Origin: Lota lota
Lineage: Eukaryota; Chordata; Actinopteri; Gadiformes; Lotidae
Reading direction: 5' to 3'
Length of the DNA stretch: 64,000 nt
Assembly (NCBI GenBank): GCA_026745465.1
Contig: JACYXH010000812.1
Location: forward strand, 3,510,454-3,574,453
Under the pieces are notes generated by a model. It searched no databases and was not told where the DNA came from. It saw only the letters and a list, made by a program, of their open reading frames with translations. The translations under genes were made by a program, and so were the position numbers. Positions within the stretch are counted from its first letter, which is position 1. Every line of letters starts with the position of its first letter. This document shows positions 1 to 53,935 of this stretch, piece by piece.

Positions 1-37
1 TCCTACTTCCCTCATTCTGGGCACAATACCTATTATT

Positions 38-39
<2 letters not shown>

Positions 40-108
<69 letters not shown>
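40..108. repeat. (AT)n microsatellite
   Basis: Uninterrupted AT dinucleotide tract of about 34 units. Confidence 0.97.
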
Positions 109-114
<6 letters not shown>

Positions 115-317
115 TCATTAGAATGATATACATTTTGTCTGGCAGGTCTAGCCTTTAGGATACCAGTAAACCAAAAATAACTACACAAATTCAGTATACC
201 CATCTCCCATTTATAAGGTTTGTAATGTGCTAGCTACAGGTAAACTTAGACCGCTGAACTGCTTGTCTTAGATATGAGCCACACCTCAACTGATTCACCC
301 GACCTGCATAGGTCTTA

Positions 318-322
318 GAGAC

Positions 323-357
<35 letters not shown>

Positions 358-379
358 CAGAGAGAGAGAGAGAGAGAGA
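318..379. repeat. (GA)n microsatellite
   Basis: GA tract with regular GACAGA interruptions. Confidence 0.95.
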
Positions 380-836
380 ATTTTCCATTGTCTATATGCG
401 AAGCAAAACAAGACCAGCAAGTCTGCCAAGTATCCCACAGAGCAGGGAATGACAAGAGGAAAAAGAATCAAAAAGGTGTTGAAGAAAAAAACAGTGGCTG
501 AGGATGAGTTGGGGTTTTTGATGAGTTCAGCGAGTGTGCTGGTTGATAATGGCCATTCACTGGGAAAATGGCCATTATCTTCACAAGGCCATTCAACTAA
601 GCAACATAATAAACTAGCCAACCACCTCTCCCTCTTAACAAATTATAAACGGACCATGTTATGGGGGAAATTCAAAAGGTGCTGCAGGGAATCATTTTCC
701 GTTCGTCAAAATAAATATTCCGTTGTTGAAGGCTGATAACGTTTTTCCACACATGCTGCTTACATATTGCCCTGCCTTGACGCACAACACAGGTTACTAA
801 CTAACTAAACATAGGACATTATTTCATTGCCTGTTT

Positions 837-983
<147 letters not shown>

Positions 984-2354
984 CATTGTGGTCTTTTTAA
1001 TGACTGTTCTGCCTCGGGCCCTTTCTTCCACACGCACGCACGCAAACAGAGAGTGGGTGACCGAATAACACAAGTGGCCTGGTGTGTCTGTTGACTGCTC
1101 TGTGTGAATAAATACAATACCAATATGTGGCGTTAACTAGGTAATCAACTAAAGTATAAGTAATTTAACTGGAGATTGACATAGGTGTTTAGTACCTTTC
1201 AATGTACAGGTTGGGAAAATATGTGGAATGCCAATGATTAAGGTGAGCACTGACCTGGAATGTCAACAGCTGACGCAGACCAGAAGTGTCATATTAAATT
1301 ATCAATACAAAAAGACATGGCGGGATCGTAAAAATGACTATAATTAAATGTCTTCTTTGATGGGTTAGTACATTTCATGTGTACGCCTACCAGCGTTTTA
1401 ATGTTAATTAATAACGAAACTGTCAGTGTGCAAAGGCAAAGTCCAAAATAATGTAAGGGAAAAGATCTGTAAGAGCCATCTTTAAAAAGTTTCATTAAAA
1501 GTAACATTTGCTCCTTTCGTAAATGCAAAGCTCACCTTGTGGCGGCTGTGTGTAGGCTGCTAATGTGTTACAATCGATTCAAAGGCACATCAAAAAAGGT
1601 TTCCTTACCCGTCATTAAATGCTGCACAGTGAGGGCCGAACATGCACTGAAGCCTACTTGTATTTATTATTTGGATAATTCCATTGAGAGGCAAAGCAAT
1701 ATCCCCAACGTCACTATAAAACAAATAAAAGTACATTCAAGAAGTCATGCGTCGGGAGGAACAAGTGCGCAAATAACAAGCGAGTAGGTCACCCAGGTTC
1801 TTGGATGAGCCCTCCTTCCCTCACAAAGCAAGGCATTGTGGGAATAGTAGTTTGCCTGGGGGTAGATCGCTACCTGATCGTTCACGCAATACTACTTTGA
1901 CTTGCGTTGTGAATATTATTATATTAATATATTATCATATAATTCGTAGAACACATAAACAATTTATGAGAATCTAAATAAAACATACATGTTTATAGTT
2001 TGTATTTGTATTTGTATTTAGCGTGCGCTTGTGGGGCCTGTGTGTTTTGTTGTGTGGCTATTTATAACCAGAATAATATTGACGTCGGTACCCATGGAAA
2101 CCACTTTTAACCAAAACAAATATATTTTCTTAATTCACAGGGAACGACACATAGGTAGTGTAAATTAGCATGTTTTAGACACTGTGTCGGATAAGGCAAA
2201 AGCAGGCCTTTATTATAGTTGAATTGATATTAAATTAATTTCAAGGTAGGTAGGCCTAGTTTATATTTAATGTTTGTTTTTTATGTCCGCTTCAATTTAT
2301 TATGAAGTTTCATTTTAACATGGCAATAACATTATTTGCAATCCTCTGATTCAG

Positions 2355-2547
2355 GAAACACAAAGAGCGGCCACATAATCGTCTCCCCATCATCCGGTGG
2401 GGAGACGAGATGGTCGGCAGACATAAGGTGAAGCTGGTGCAGAAGGAACGCGCTTCCAAAAACAGACGAATGAATCGGAAGAAGAGTAACCGGGGCATTA
2501 CATTCGTAATGTTACGAATGTTAAATAAAGATGTGTTTATCTTCTGA
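2355..2547 (+). CDS. Possible terminal exon of an unrecognised plus-strand gene
   Basis: After a plausible acceptor (CCTCTGATTCAG) an open frame of 63 codons runs to TGA at 2545-2547. It starts KHKERPHNRLPIIRWGDEM and continues with a basic stretch (KVKLVQKERASKNRRMNRKK). An AATAAA hexamer sits at 2524-2529, inside the end of the frame. The composition looks protein-like and is unlike the AT-rich surroundings. I do not recognise the family, and no upstream exon is evident in 1-2354. It could also be an old retrocopy or chance. Confidence 0.3.
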
Positions 2548-5065
2548 ATATAACGTTAGGCCTTTTTGTGGCTGTGGCTAACCTTAACCATTGTCATCTT
2601 TTTTTTTTTATGTAGGCAAGAAATTTCATGTTACAGTACAGAACTATTCCCACGTAGCCTCAAACTTGCCAGTAGGCGTCAGTATTGTACCATATACAAA
2701 CATTAACAGCATTTTAGTCTCAATGCATTTAAACTGCTAGGCTATTATATGAAATAACACAAAGAGCCCATTCAATCTAGATTACATATTATTATTAAAT
2801 CAAATCTTTATGAAAAAAATATATATTTAACTCAATATGTATATCTACATTATACATTTTAACAAAGGGGAGCATGAGACAAATCAAAAGCATATGCAGC
2901 ATATATTGTTGACAAGGCCATTTCCTGTGTTTAGTGAGTTGAAGCATCTGCAAACAACTCTTGTGGTTTCATGGGTTCATACTTCAATTCACTGCTTTAA
3001 ACACTAGATGGCGCCTAGTGTCTTTTGTTATGCTCGACTTTGCAAGAAAGAAAAGTCCAGTACAACAACCCTCTCATATTGTCCAAGAGTCTGAGGTATA
3101 AGTGTGCTCAAATTCTCCCAAGCAGCAACACATTTATATAAGAGTGTCTATAAAATGGCAAATACATTTTGTCCCTAATTGTCTATTGGTTCTTTACTAT
3201 TCTTTATTGATAAAAGGATTTGGGAGTTTATATTTTCACTACCGTAAAAAGCTTTGATAAAGCTATGATAATGGGTCCCTCTAAGTAGCATACGCAAAAA
3301 TGAAAGTTAAATGGACTTCTGGCCCTGCTGTATATAGGCCAATATTTATGTGAATGTGTTTCTACATTTCTTGGTTGGTTTATTGGTATTTTAGTTGGTA
3401 TTATCGGAACAACTTTAACCCCTCAGAGATAGTCATATTATAGAATGATTATCTGCAACTTCTATTCTACAATGGAGCACTCTAGCGCAGGTTATCCTTG
3501 CAATAGAGGGCCAGGATAAAAATGTTTGTTTCCACAATGCTTGGGAAAATGTGAACACATTTGGGTAGTTCAGAACAAGTCTTTTTTTCTCACCAGCTCT
3601 GGAAATGCATTATCGACATTCGTGGAGATCTCTTCTATAACCACAATAGCTGGCAGCAACACTGTATCATCTATTTGGAGCAAAAAATGATATAACACTT
3701 TAAACTTTATGATCAAGATAGAAAGATTTCCTGTTTAAGTAGTATAGTGATGTTATGAGGAGAACGTGATATTACATCTCTCCCACAGTGGTATCATTGA
3801 TGGCATCCATCAGATCTATCCCATAATGTCTTGACTTTCTTCACCTGGTCTTCTGAGCTGAATCACACTGATCATTTTGTAGTTATATTATTAATGCCGG
3901 CAATGGTCTTATTTTTGTTAGAGTAGGAAAAGTTAATCTTATTTCAGTGCAGAATTGTACAGTATTTTCTTATGAGGCATGAGGCACACACGCCTTTGGA
4001 GGAAAATACATGAATGAAGACTCACAAACTCATCTGAATACTTAAAGTGAAACTAAATGACAGTCCAACTGTGGAAAGCAGCTAAATGATAGTCTTGACT
4101 CTAACAGACAACAGAGTCTATTTAAATACCTGAATCTGTCCCTTATCATAAGCAACATTTAAAGACACTTTATATACTAGCAAACAGAATGTACATTATA
4201 TACAATTGATTTTCATTTTTTTTATTTGTTTTGGTTGTTCTAGTATAAGACATCTGTGTGACTTCGGATGGAGAAAATTTCCCCTGACTAGTTGCTTAAC
4301 TTTTTTCATATGAAATGAATGTGGTTCCAATCCTTTATTTTCCCCAACACTCCTAGGGAAAATGTGAATACATAGGGGTAGTGCACAGCCATATCCAACA
4401 TACTGTTCAGTAAAACAAATGGATCAAAATGGTGTGTCGGGCATTCAATCAACATCTAATTTACTGACAAAAAGCTTATTTTTTTTAATATCCCTCTGGA
4501 TTTAACGTCTAATCTGTCTGTGTGCACCCCTGTTCAATGGTTTAACAATTCGATTTGGCAGTTTCAGAATTGGGCTTCGGTGGTACTGGTGTAGTCAGAA
4601 GTCCGCTTCAGAGAAACACATCTGGCTCAGTCAGTCTTCCTGGAAACCTAGCAGGCTAGCTCACCTTTTATTGAAGAGCTCTTGGGCATGTGGTTTTTCT
4701 GGAGCCACTGCCCTAAAACATGTCTGAACATTGCTTGCTAAAAAATTAACCTCATTCCTGAACATATATATAGGAGTACATGTCAGGCCACTGTGTTGAG
4801 ATTATCAATGTTCTTAATAAATTCATTAACACTTTATTAGGGATTTAATTATTTACTCTACATCGTTTTAAGTGCTTACACCCCTGTAAGCACTTTGTTC
4901 AGCTGAATGAGTAGTCAAAAACCCAATTCTTTAAAAAGTGAATAGCATAACTTTTCAACATGTGTTTCAACATGTTTTAGCATGACACTGCCTTCCGTCA
5001 ACTATTAGACACGTCAGAAGAAAATACATTGTTCAGGAGCCTTTTTCATGAATGCATCTGGCTGC
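2548..5065. other. Gene-free AT-rich region
   Basis: No long open frames and no recognised repeats. It is either intergenic or a distal part of the insr 3' UTR. Confidence 0.4.
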
Positions 5066-5975
5066 TTTATTTACAGCACAATTTTTATTTGATCTTGATA
5101 TTAGGGCCGACATCCATAACACAAGATGTCAACTTGGCTGCTCCTGTGCACTGTATAGCAAAAAAAATTTACAAGAAAAAACAAAAAAATATAAACAAGT
5201 GCTGTTGGTTGATCAAGAGTCCAAAATGATAATTAGTATGATTTTCTGGATTAGAAAAAACAAACAAACAAATAATAAGACTAATAAGTAAAAAGGTTTC
5301 CTACAACAGCAAATACCTCAAGAACAACATATCATCTATGTACAAAAAAAAACATAAATATATTTATATATATTTATATCTTTCTAGACCCACTAAAATA
5401 TACCAAAGAAGCAGCTATTGGTCAAAATGTTTTTTTGAACAGTTTAAATATCCTTCAGCTGTGAATGTGAAAACAAAAAAAATAACGATGTAAATAAATT
5501 AAAAAAATACAACCCACAAAATGAATCAGTTTATCCTGTGTGCCATTGTGGAATACTGCAGATTGTGAGGAAAGTCCGTTTTTCAACCAGTTTCTCCGCT
5601 GGATAAGAGTTAGTTCACCTCCAACCGTTTGACCAAGTTCTCGTTATTTCCGTTAAGTTTGTCATTTGTGCGACACCTCGAGTACAGGGGCTGGAACATG
5701 ATTCCATGTGAATTTGCCGTAGGTCACTGACAAAACAGAAGGGCACTTCTTTTTCCCCCCCTCCCCTGCTTCTCCTCCAAAACAGAGCCGCCGTGGGGAG
5801 AACCGACGGGAATGGGAAAAAGGGGACTGTAGGGTTTAGCAGCCTTCTTGTCGGTCAAAATAAAACTAAATCATAAAAAAAAGTTTGTTTCACAGTTGAA
5901 GCCATCATCCGCCATGTCTAGCACAAAAAAATTGGCAATATATTTATACACACACATATACATACATACATATAC

Positions 5976-6016
<41 letters not shown>

Positions 6017-6018
6017 CA

Positions 6019-6708
6019 CCGTATTTTCCGCACTATAAGGCGCACTTAAAAGCCTTTAATTTTCTCAAAAAACGACAGTGCGCCTTATAATCCGGAGCGC
6101 CTTATATATGGATCAAGGCGCTCTGTCAAAATGTTTCAGTATGAAAAACCAATAAAAACGATTTAATAATAATAATAAAATGTTTCAGTACGACTGGTAA
6201 ACTACAAAGCCGCACCGCTTGCAGCATTACGGCTACCGTAGTCAGTAAACACCGGTACTGTGCTTACTCACAGTCCCACACCACTTGTGTGTGTATAAAG
6301 ATCCCAAAATGGCACCTTTCAAGAGACACGCTTACGACGCAGAGTTCAAGCTCAAGGCTGTCGGTCACGCAGTAGAATATGGGAATAGAGCAGCAGCGAG
6401 AGAATTCAACATTAATGAATCAATGGTACGGAAGTGGAGGAAGCAAGAAGATGACCTGCGCCAAGTGAAAAAGACTAAACAGAGTTTCCGAGGGAACAAA
6501 GCGAGATGGCCACAGTTAGAGGACAAACTCGAACAGTGGGTTGTTGTGGATGCATAACGCAAACCCAGTCAAACGTTTGACTGCAGTATCTTCTATTCTA
6601 TGCGCCTTATAATCCGGTGCGCCCTATATATGAAAACAGTTCTAAAATAGGCCATTCATTGAAGGTGCGCCTTATAATCCGGTGCGCCTTATAGTGCGGA
6701 AAATACGG
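6019..6708 (+). mobile_element. pogo-type DNA transposon fragment with terminal inverted repeats
   Basis: The ends are inverted copies: CCGTATTTTCCGCACTATAA at 6019 and its complement ending at 6708. Each is followed by GCGC-CTTATA motifs repeated inside the element. At 690 bp it is far too short for a complete transposon, so it is an internally deleted, non-autonomous copy. It lies in the presumed insr 3' UTR, flanked on both sides by (CA)n/(TA)n tracts. Confidence 0.85.
6309..6557 (+). pseudogene. N-terminal remnant of a pogo-type transposase
   Basis: An 82-codon frame within the transposon, from MAPFKRHAYDAEFKLKAVGH to a premature stop. YDAEFKLKAV, NRAAAREF and MVRKWRKQEDDL are the helix-turn-helix (psq/brinker-type) DNA-binding domain of pogo/Tigger-like transposases. 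The DDE catalytic domain is missing, so it cannot be an active enzyme. Confidence 0.75.
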
Positions 6709-6719
6709 TACACGTATAT

Positions 6720-6756
<37 letters not shown>

Positions 6757-7080
6757 CACATACATATATATTTATATATATAAAACTACAATCATGAACA
6801 AGCGAGAGAGAGGTCCATTTCTTCTTTTCAAATACAAAACACGAAAGTGTCATTTGGCGTCCTTGTGCGGACATACTGTAGTGTGTGTGAGACCTGGTCG
6901 GAGAGTGTGGAGTTTGTGGCATCCGAGAAAAAAATAAAAAATAAAGGTCCTGAGATATGCACTGGGGTGGGGTGGGAGTGGGGTATTGGGTTGAGAGTGA
7001 TGCGAGTGAGCTCTATATAAAATGACGAGGAAACGGAACAACAAAAATATATATATATATATATATAATCTATCTATAGC

Positions 7081-7085
<5 letters not shown>

Positions 7086-7137
<52 letters not shown>
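7086..7137. repeat. (GT)n microsatellite in the insr 3' UTR
   Basis: 26 GT units, starting 23 bases beyond the insr stop codon. Confidence 0.97.
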
Positions 7138-7138
<1 letters not shown>

Positions 7139-7159
7139 CTAGGAGTCTTTCCGGCTGTG

Positions 7160-47361
<40,202 letters not shown>

Positions 47362-50238
47362 ATTGACTCAGGTGAAGTCAATATCCAACGCCGTCTAAAT
47401 CAAATTTAAAATAGTCCTCGTGAACAAAACCCAAACTAGCAACAACAACAAAAAAAAAATCCTTGAGGAAATTGGTTTTGTTATGCAGCACTAGCAATCA
47501 GACAAACAAAAATAAAAACAGACATCCCGGAAAATGGGCGGAGGGACGGTCCAACGTGTTCAGTCCAGCAGCTAACATTAGCTGCTTCATGGCTGGCGCT
47601 GGTACGGACTCGAATCAATAACCAATAGGTACGGCATGACTTCAGAGTTGTGTGTTTTGTTCCAAATAAAATGTACCGTCTTATAGTGTTAGCTAGCAGT
47701 ACAAATGATGTGTTGAGACAAACACACACGTGACAGGCCGAAAGCAACACAACAGACAGTAGTAACACGACAGACAGAGTTGGCCAATGCTGAGCTAACG
47801 CTAGCAAACAACTGCTAGTTCCCCAACTGTCCAGGCCACAACTAAAGTTGGTACTAGTCTAAAACTCTCAATTATTTTCTTGTATACAATATCATTGTAT
47901 ACCTTTTTTGTAAAATGCGTATCCATCTGCATTACAATATTAAACAAAATAATAGTTAATATGAACACTTCTCACTCCGACAAGAGCATTGCTTTGCGAC
48001 ACGCGTGGCGTAGTGCACTAAACACGAGTCCATGCGCTTAATCCACGTATTTTTATCTTTATAAAATCCAAACTCCGACCAACAGAAAGTAGCTCCAATC
48101 GTCTACCTGCTTTTAAATTGCAACAACGGATTGTGGTCGGGAAATAAATCCAAACCAAACTATTCAACCAATGCAGAGATTTCAATAAGACTTCGACTCA
48201 ATGCTGTCAGACTTCGCGGTGGCTTGCTCGATAGTCCGCTTGGATTTTTTGTGCAGGAATAGCCCTTGCGCCAGTGTCTCCACACCCAGTAAACCCCTTG
48301 ATGACAGTCATCGGCGTGAATGAGACAAATATATAAAACCAAGCGTAAATGATACTTTTTCACCCAAAAGAGGACGATTGAACGGTCTCGGGTCCCCTAG
48401 GATCCCCTTCTTCCCTGCCTCTCCGCCAGTAAACAAAACCTTCCAGCGAGCCAGATGGGGCGAATGGGAAATACGGACTGGAGTTTATTGGATTACACGC
48501 ACAGCAAGCCAAAGAAAGGTTTCCAACTGCTGTTACAGCATTTCTGTATGTTGGCGCTGCATAGTGTTGTGACTGTTGAACGATAGAAATCGATTTGCGG
48601 CGAACACTGTTTGGCGAGAAAGCAAATCCAATGGGAGTACTTTGATATTTGATAAAATATTATGTTGCAGGGTTAAGGTTAAACGTTTGATCTTGCTCGG
48701 TCTTGTGCGCAATATGGTTTTCATTGGTCCAGTTGGGACTGTGACAGAAGTATTACATTTATAACATTGTAATAAAGGATTTTGATAGCGAACTTCCCCC
48801 AGGATCAGAAAAAATGACCCTATTATTCTTTAGCAGCGGTGAAGTGAATAAGGAGGATGCATGAATGTTGTTGTTTTTTAACATCTTACTTCCGATTGAG
48901 TCTGCAGCGTCCTCCTATTTCATGAGAGGATAACACGTTGCTAGAGGGGAACACATAAAACGATACTATCTCGTGACGACGAAGTTTTCTATTTCAGGTA
49001 TGTTTGTGTACTGGGATTCGAAAACAATGCCATCTCCATCACCACTGCGACTCTAGGCAACATCACCAAAAAGAAACACTGTTGTTGATTCACTAACGTA
49101 AAACAAATAAGGTTATGAACGACACACAACATCATCTTCTCATCTTACATGTTGCACTGAGAGAATGGCCATAGTTTAATCAAACACGCTTCTGCCTAAG
49201 GGACAATGATATGAAGCATTGCTGTGACTTCAAGTTCACACCCTACAATAATTACCAATAATTACATTTCAGATAAATAAATACAACAAAAAACATGGAC
49301 CATAGTAATAATAACACAAATTTACAGCAGTGCAACCAAAACTAAAATATATAAAAAGGGCTTGTGAGGCCCTATTCAATGTGATGAAGACAATGTTTGC
49401 ATTTGTCTGTCCCTCGCAGGACACTGAATGAAAGGTTACCAGGAGGGGAGTGGCATGGATCCACTGAGCCGATTTGACATCGCCAGGAACATCTGGCATT
49501 ATGGACGTAGTGCGTTGCCATGAATTGTCTATCCTAATTATAATCACGTAACCTCTGCCGTCCATACGTGTGTGTAGGTGTGACGCACCATAATGAGATT
49601 AAAATGTGTCAGGTCTGGATGAGGCCATGCCCCACTTCTGTCTTAAGTCAGTAATAGACGTCATGTGAACTTGTTTTTTAAAGAGAATATTGTTTATTAT
49701 CTACAAATGACTCATGTCAATGGTGTTGACGATAGATTTGTACCGCAGATAATTAAAATAATGTTAACATTTTACTCAAACCCTTATGTTTAAATCAGCG
49801 TTTGCTATCGCACAAAGCACATCTTGTCTCACTCTAATGTCACAGGCAGCTAGTAAATCCAATGTAATGAACTATTAATCTCTGGCCATATAAACAAACA
49901 CATAAGTTTGCCAAATGCCTGCTACTCAATAGCAATAGCAATATTGGTTGAGTATCTGGCAAGCTGGATCAATGCGTCTACCTCACAGCTAGGGCACTAG
50001 CTCCCTTGAACTTGATTAGGCTCATTACGCCCCAACACTATCGATGTGTTCCTTAAGCAGCTAATATGAAGGAAAAACAAATGACTCATGAACAAATGAC
50101 TTGACCACAGACAATATGGCCGGTAGCCTTCGTATCAAAGATGTCCGTTTGACGAGCTCCGACTTCTAGTGGTCCAAATGAGGTGCCAGGGGACCTCTCA
50201 TGGTAAACGTCCAATGCCTGTTAGTGACTACCCCCTTA

Positions 50239-50240
<2 letters not shown>

Positions 50241-50288
<48 letters not shown>

Positions 50289-50296
50289 GGGGGGGG
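50241..50296. repeat. (GT)n followed by a 25-base G run
   Basis: GT units up to 50271, then an uninterrupted G tract at 50272-50296. Confidence 0.95.
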
Positions 50297-51335
50297 TTAA
50301 ACCCATTATAATGTGCACAACATGACCACAGCAGCCTATCGAGTTCAGCCAATGGTTTGTTGAAAGACAAAACCTTTTCAGAGGTTTTCTTTGGTCATAT
50401 ACATATGCACAGAGCACTGCATGTGGTGTTTACAAGTTCTATGTATTATCACATCCTTAAATAAACCCACAATAACACAGTGGTTCACTGTTGTTATTGT
50501 TCATGTCTGAATGGCATTTCCTGTAACTCATTTACTGTTATTAACCCTGTGTCATATAAAGACTTGAAGCTATGCTTTTTGGCACATTAGAAAATAAAAC
50601 AAAGTGATGTAACCTTCATGCGTATTCCTTCATGTAGGTATGTGTTGAGACCCCAGTTAAAGTGTAACCATTTTAACCGGTCATCGAGAGTATTTTGGGT
50701 TGACTAGAAACCTGGTTAGGGGCAGTTGTTTATATGGGAAAACGTCACAAGGTGTTATCAAGGCCAGGTTTGTCTTATCAATGGATCATAAAGCATTCTG
50801 TGAGCTTGAAGACGGCAGGATGGGTAAACGGATAAGCATGTATACTGTATTATACAATGGCAAAAATAGACAGTGGCTTCTATCCAAGAAGACTTGAGAA
50901 CCTTGGATCCCACAAGGGCCTGGAGCCCAGCCCAGAGGTAAACAACTACCCCACTGGGAGAACGGTCACCCACACGTGCCTGGAAATGTGAAGGAACATG
51001 GATGTTCTGCATATAGAACATGGGAAAGTGGTGCGAGTAGCAGAGGTTAGAGACGATTCCCCTGTTCACACGGGCCTGTTTGACAGGAAGAACAATGAGG
51101 TTCAGGCGTGATTCATCCCAAGGCCCGTCCGAGGCGCCACGATGCTCCGCACCGGCAGAGCAGGAAAAGGGGACGCACACTGTGTGACGTCCCCTCCCTT
51201 CACTGGCGCTCACTTCCTATTTCTTAGGACGTCCGTGTCCTCAAGGTGTCTCACTCTGAGGAAAAATCATTTCCTGTTGCCATTTCCACCGTACCCAGAA
51301 TACATTTATTTTTGTGTTTACAGACACATGAGGAG

Positions 51336-51371
51336 TGGTGGTGGTGGTGGTGGTGGTGGTGGTGGGGGGGG
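51336..51371. repeat. (GGT)n trinucleotide repeat
   Basis: About nine GGT units followed by a short G run. Confidence 0.9.
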
Positions 51372-51568
51372 GGAGACGAGACGAGACGATACGATGAGGC
51401 GATTATAAGAGACGATGACGACGACGACTTACGTGTCCTTTGTACGCGTCTGTGGCCTCTACACAGCAGTTGAATTTCCAGTGTTACATACTATAGTGTT
51501 GCATAGAGTTGATATCAGAGTTGATTAAAATGTTTTCTACACTGATGGTGTTAAAATCTTTTAGGTAA

Positions 51569-52260
51569 AGGTGTTATTTCCCAGTGTTCCAATGAAGGAT
51601 GTTCGTTCAGTGTAAAACACACTTGTCCCCTCCCCCAGTCGTCTATACCTCCAGACAGAAGGAACAAACGACACGAGGAGATAGCGAGTAAACTATCTTG
51701 ATTAATTTACAATAATTAACATGTACATAATGTTGAATGTTTTTGTGGCTGTAAAATATTAATATGTATTAATTTTGTTTAAAGGTTTGCATAAAGCATT
51801 GACTAGTTGCTAGCAAGCTTTGGTCACGTTAAAAGGCGCAATTTTGTTTAGCTAGCTAGCTAGTAAACACCTATAATATTGTGGCTAGGTTTAGATAAAA
51901 AATTATGACATTGGCGTTTAAAGCATTTTGTTTTTGTATTTATAAATACCCTTTTAAAAATATGCGACGCAAGTAAAGTTGTTATTGCCAAGTGTTCCAA
52001 TGACTTACGTTTCTGTTGAGTGTCCCTCCCCCAGTTACCTCCAGGCAGAAGGAACGAAAGACACGAGGAGATGGTGAGCTATCTGGATTAATTTACAGTA
52101 ATTATCATGTACACAATGTTGAATGTTTTTGTAGTTGTAAAATAAAAACAAGCAAACATAGCTATAATATCGTGGCTATGTTTAGATTTAAAATTACGAC
52201 ACTGGCGTTTAGAGCATTAGCTCTTTTATATGTATAAATAGCCTTTTATGCGGATTTTGC
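51569..52260. repeat. Tandem direct duplication, about 300-400 bp units
   Basis: 51569-51960 and 51974-52260 share ordered blocks: AGTGTTCCAATGA, CCTCCCCCAGT, AGAAGGAACAAACGACACGA (copy 2 differs slightly), ACACGAGGAGAT, TGTTGAATGTTTTTGT and TGGCGTTTA. The first copy has about 100 extra bases. Confidence 0.8.
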
Positions 52261-52957
52261 AACAACAAAAAAAACATGCGCCACCATAAGCAAGCTTTTA
52301 GTATTAAAAAACGAATCACTACTGCAAACAAAATGATCGTTCCCGAGCTGCAAGCAGGCACACATTCTCATCAGTGCATAGTGCTGACAGTACAGGCGTG
52401 AGCTTGCTAGCAATAATTGAAAACGGTCCAGGCAAAAGCTAATTGGAATTTATTTATATATTTTGGGGAGGACTACGTGGAATGAAGTTTTGCCTTAGTT
52501 AAGTCATTCCTGTTTTTGTAACAATTAGGTTGTTGTTCAAATAACCCTGACAGTGGCACATGGCGTTGGTAATTTTTCCATCTAGAGCAGGGGTATCCAA
52601 TTCAATAAACACTACACAATTTCAATCAGAATTGTATTACTAAATTACAGGAAGTGAATAGACTTAAAAGCACAAGAATATAATGTCTTAACGCTGGGTA
52701 TTAAAATATATATATATATATTTATCCATTTGGAAGGTTCTAGAACAGGGGTGGGCAATAATTTTTCATTGGGGGCCACACAAGAAATTCCGAATACCTT
52801 TGAGGGCCAAAGAAATTCTGTCATGTCATAACCATTAGATTGGATTATAGAAAATATATTGCTGTAACTCTTAATATGCATTTGTAATTAAAAGTCACTA
52901 CAAATTTATGTGAATAAAATGGTTTTTTTTGTTTGTTCTTGTTTTCTTTCTGTATCT

Positions 52958-53273
52958 AGTCATGCAACAGCATCGACGAACATCTTCGACAAAGAGAAGG
53001 TCGACAACCGTACCTGGTTGCCGTGGGTGGATCCCCCGCCACATAGACAACTTCTACATAGTCCTTGATAAACAAATCCTCCCATGTCAGGCAGGTGGTT
53101 CACTCTCTGCATTTGATGGGCTTTTCAAAATGCACTTTGTGTTTAATTTAATGTACGATGACGCGCTTCTTAACATCTACATGTTTATACAAACCACTAT
53201 TTACAAAATTTATGTTGGGAAAACAAAAGAATCGCCTAGAGTGAGAGAACTGCGTACAAAACTACTGAACTAA
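52958..53273 (+). pseudogene. Orphan exon-like coding piece in a repeat-rich segment
   Basis: After a strong acceptor (TTTCTTTCTGTATCTAG) an open frame encodes about 104 residues. They include PRHIDNFYIVLDKQILPCQ, SAFDGLFKMHFVFNLMYDDA and KTKESPRVRELRTKLLN, then a stop. It reads like a genuine C-terminal protein segment and resembles, from memory, the C-terminus of a multi-copy uncharacterised fish protein family. No matching upstream exons were identified, so it may be a decayed or mobile copy. Function unknown. Confidence 0.5.
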
Positions 53274-53585
53274 CTGTAAACTTAACCAGTCAGCACATTT
53301 TTTTGTTTTAAATGCCCAGCGTTGTATGGAACCAGTCAATTACTAATAACACATTTAAGATTTGATCACGGATTTTATCCTGAAGGAAATTTAAGTTAAT
53401 TTGTGCACAGGAAACATGTAAGAAACAATTTGCAACATATGCTGGCTTTCGTAAACATTTGGATTGTAAACATTTTGAGAATAGTTTAGTTCCTGTGATT
53501 TAGAAGAATTTGCAACCGAGATGCACTCCCAAATTAAGGAAACTGTGCTCTCTGTAGTTCCTGCTAGTGGTTAGTGGCTACACTG

Positions 53586-53935
53586 GTTAGTGAGAATTAT
53601 ATAAACACTAAAAGTGTTAAAATTAACACTTATAGAGTTTATTCAACACTAATGTTTTAGCTAAAGACAACACTATCCAGTGCTATATTTACACTCCTCA
53701 GAGTTTTGTATAACACTTATTTAGTGTTCATATAACAATTTCCAGAGTTATTTATACGCATTGAAGAGTTGGTACATAAACACTACCAGAGTAAATCTGT
53801 CAACACTGTTGTAGAGTAAAATCAGTTACACTGGCAATAGTGTTGAAATAACAATGGTCAGTGAGAATTATATAAACACTGTGATAGTGTTAAAATGAAC
53901 ACTTAGAGAGTTTATTCAACACTGGCGTTTTTGCT
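53586..53935. repeat. AACACT/AGTGTT repeat cluster
   Basis: Two near-identical blocks (about 53586-53660 and 53856-53932) share GTGAGAATTATATAAACACT and GAGTTTATTCAACACT, with further AACACT/AGTGTT motifs between them. Similar motifs occur at 51480-51640. Confidence 0.8.

Larger units (their letters stand above)
5066..7159 (-). other. insr: Probable insr 3' UTR region
   Basis: Non-coding sequence after the insr stop. It contains (CA)n tracts and a 690-bp transposon. On the minus strand AATAAA hexamers lie at 5066-5071 and 5084-5089 and are candidate polyadenylation signals. The limit is a guess, because mammalian INSR 3' UTRs run to several kilobases. Confidence 0.35.
47362..51475. other. 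insr 5' UTR, presumed promoter and intergenic DNA
   Basis: No gene recognised. The transcription start is not visible and there is no strong GC island. FOXO-type octamers occur at 48429-48436 (GTAAACAA) and, just inside intron 1, at 47166-47173 and 47059-47066 (TTGTTTAC). Confidence 0.5.

Noticed and set aside
48378-48572. 64-codon plus-strand frame upstream of insr
   Set aside because: No recognisable protein features or splice context.
50758-51213. 151-codon minus-strand frame
   Set aside because: Composition is not protein-like, and no family or splice signals were recognised.
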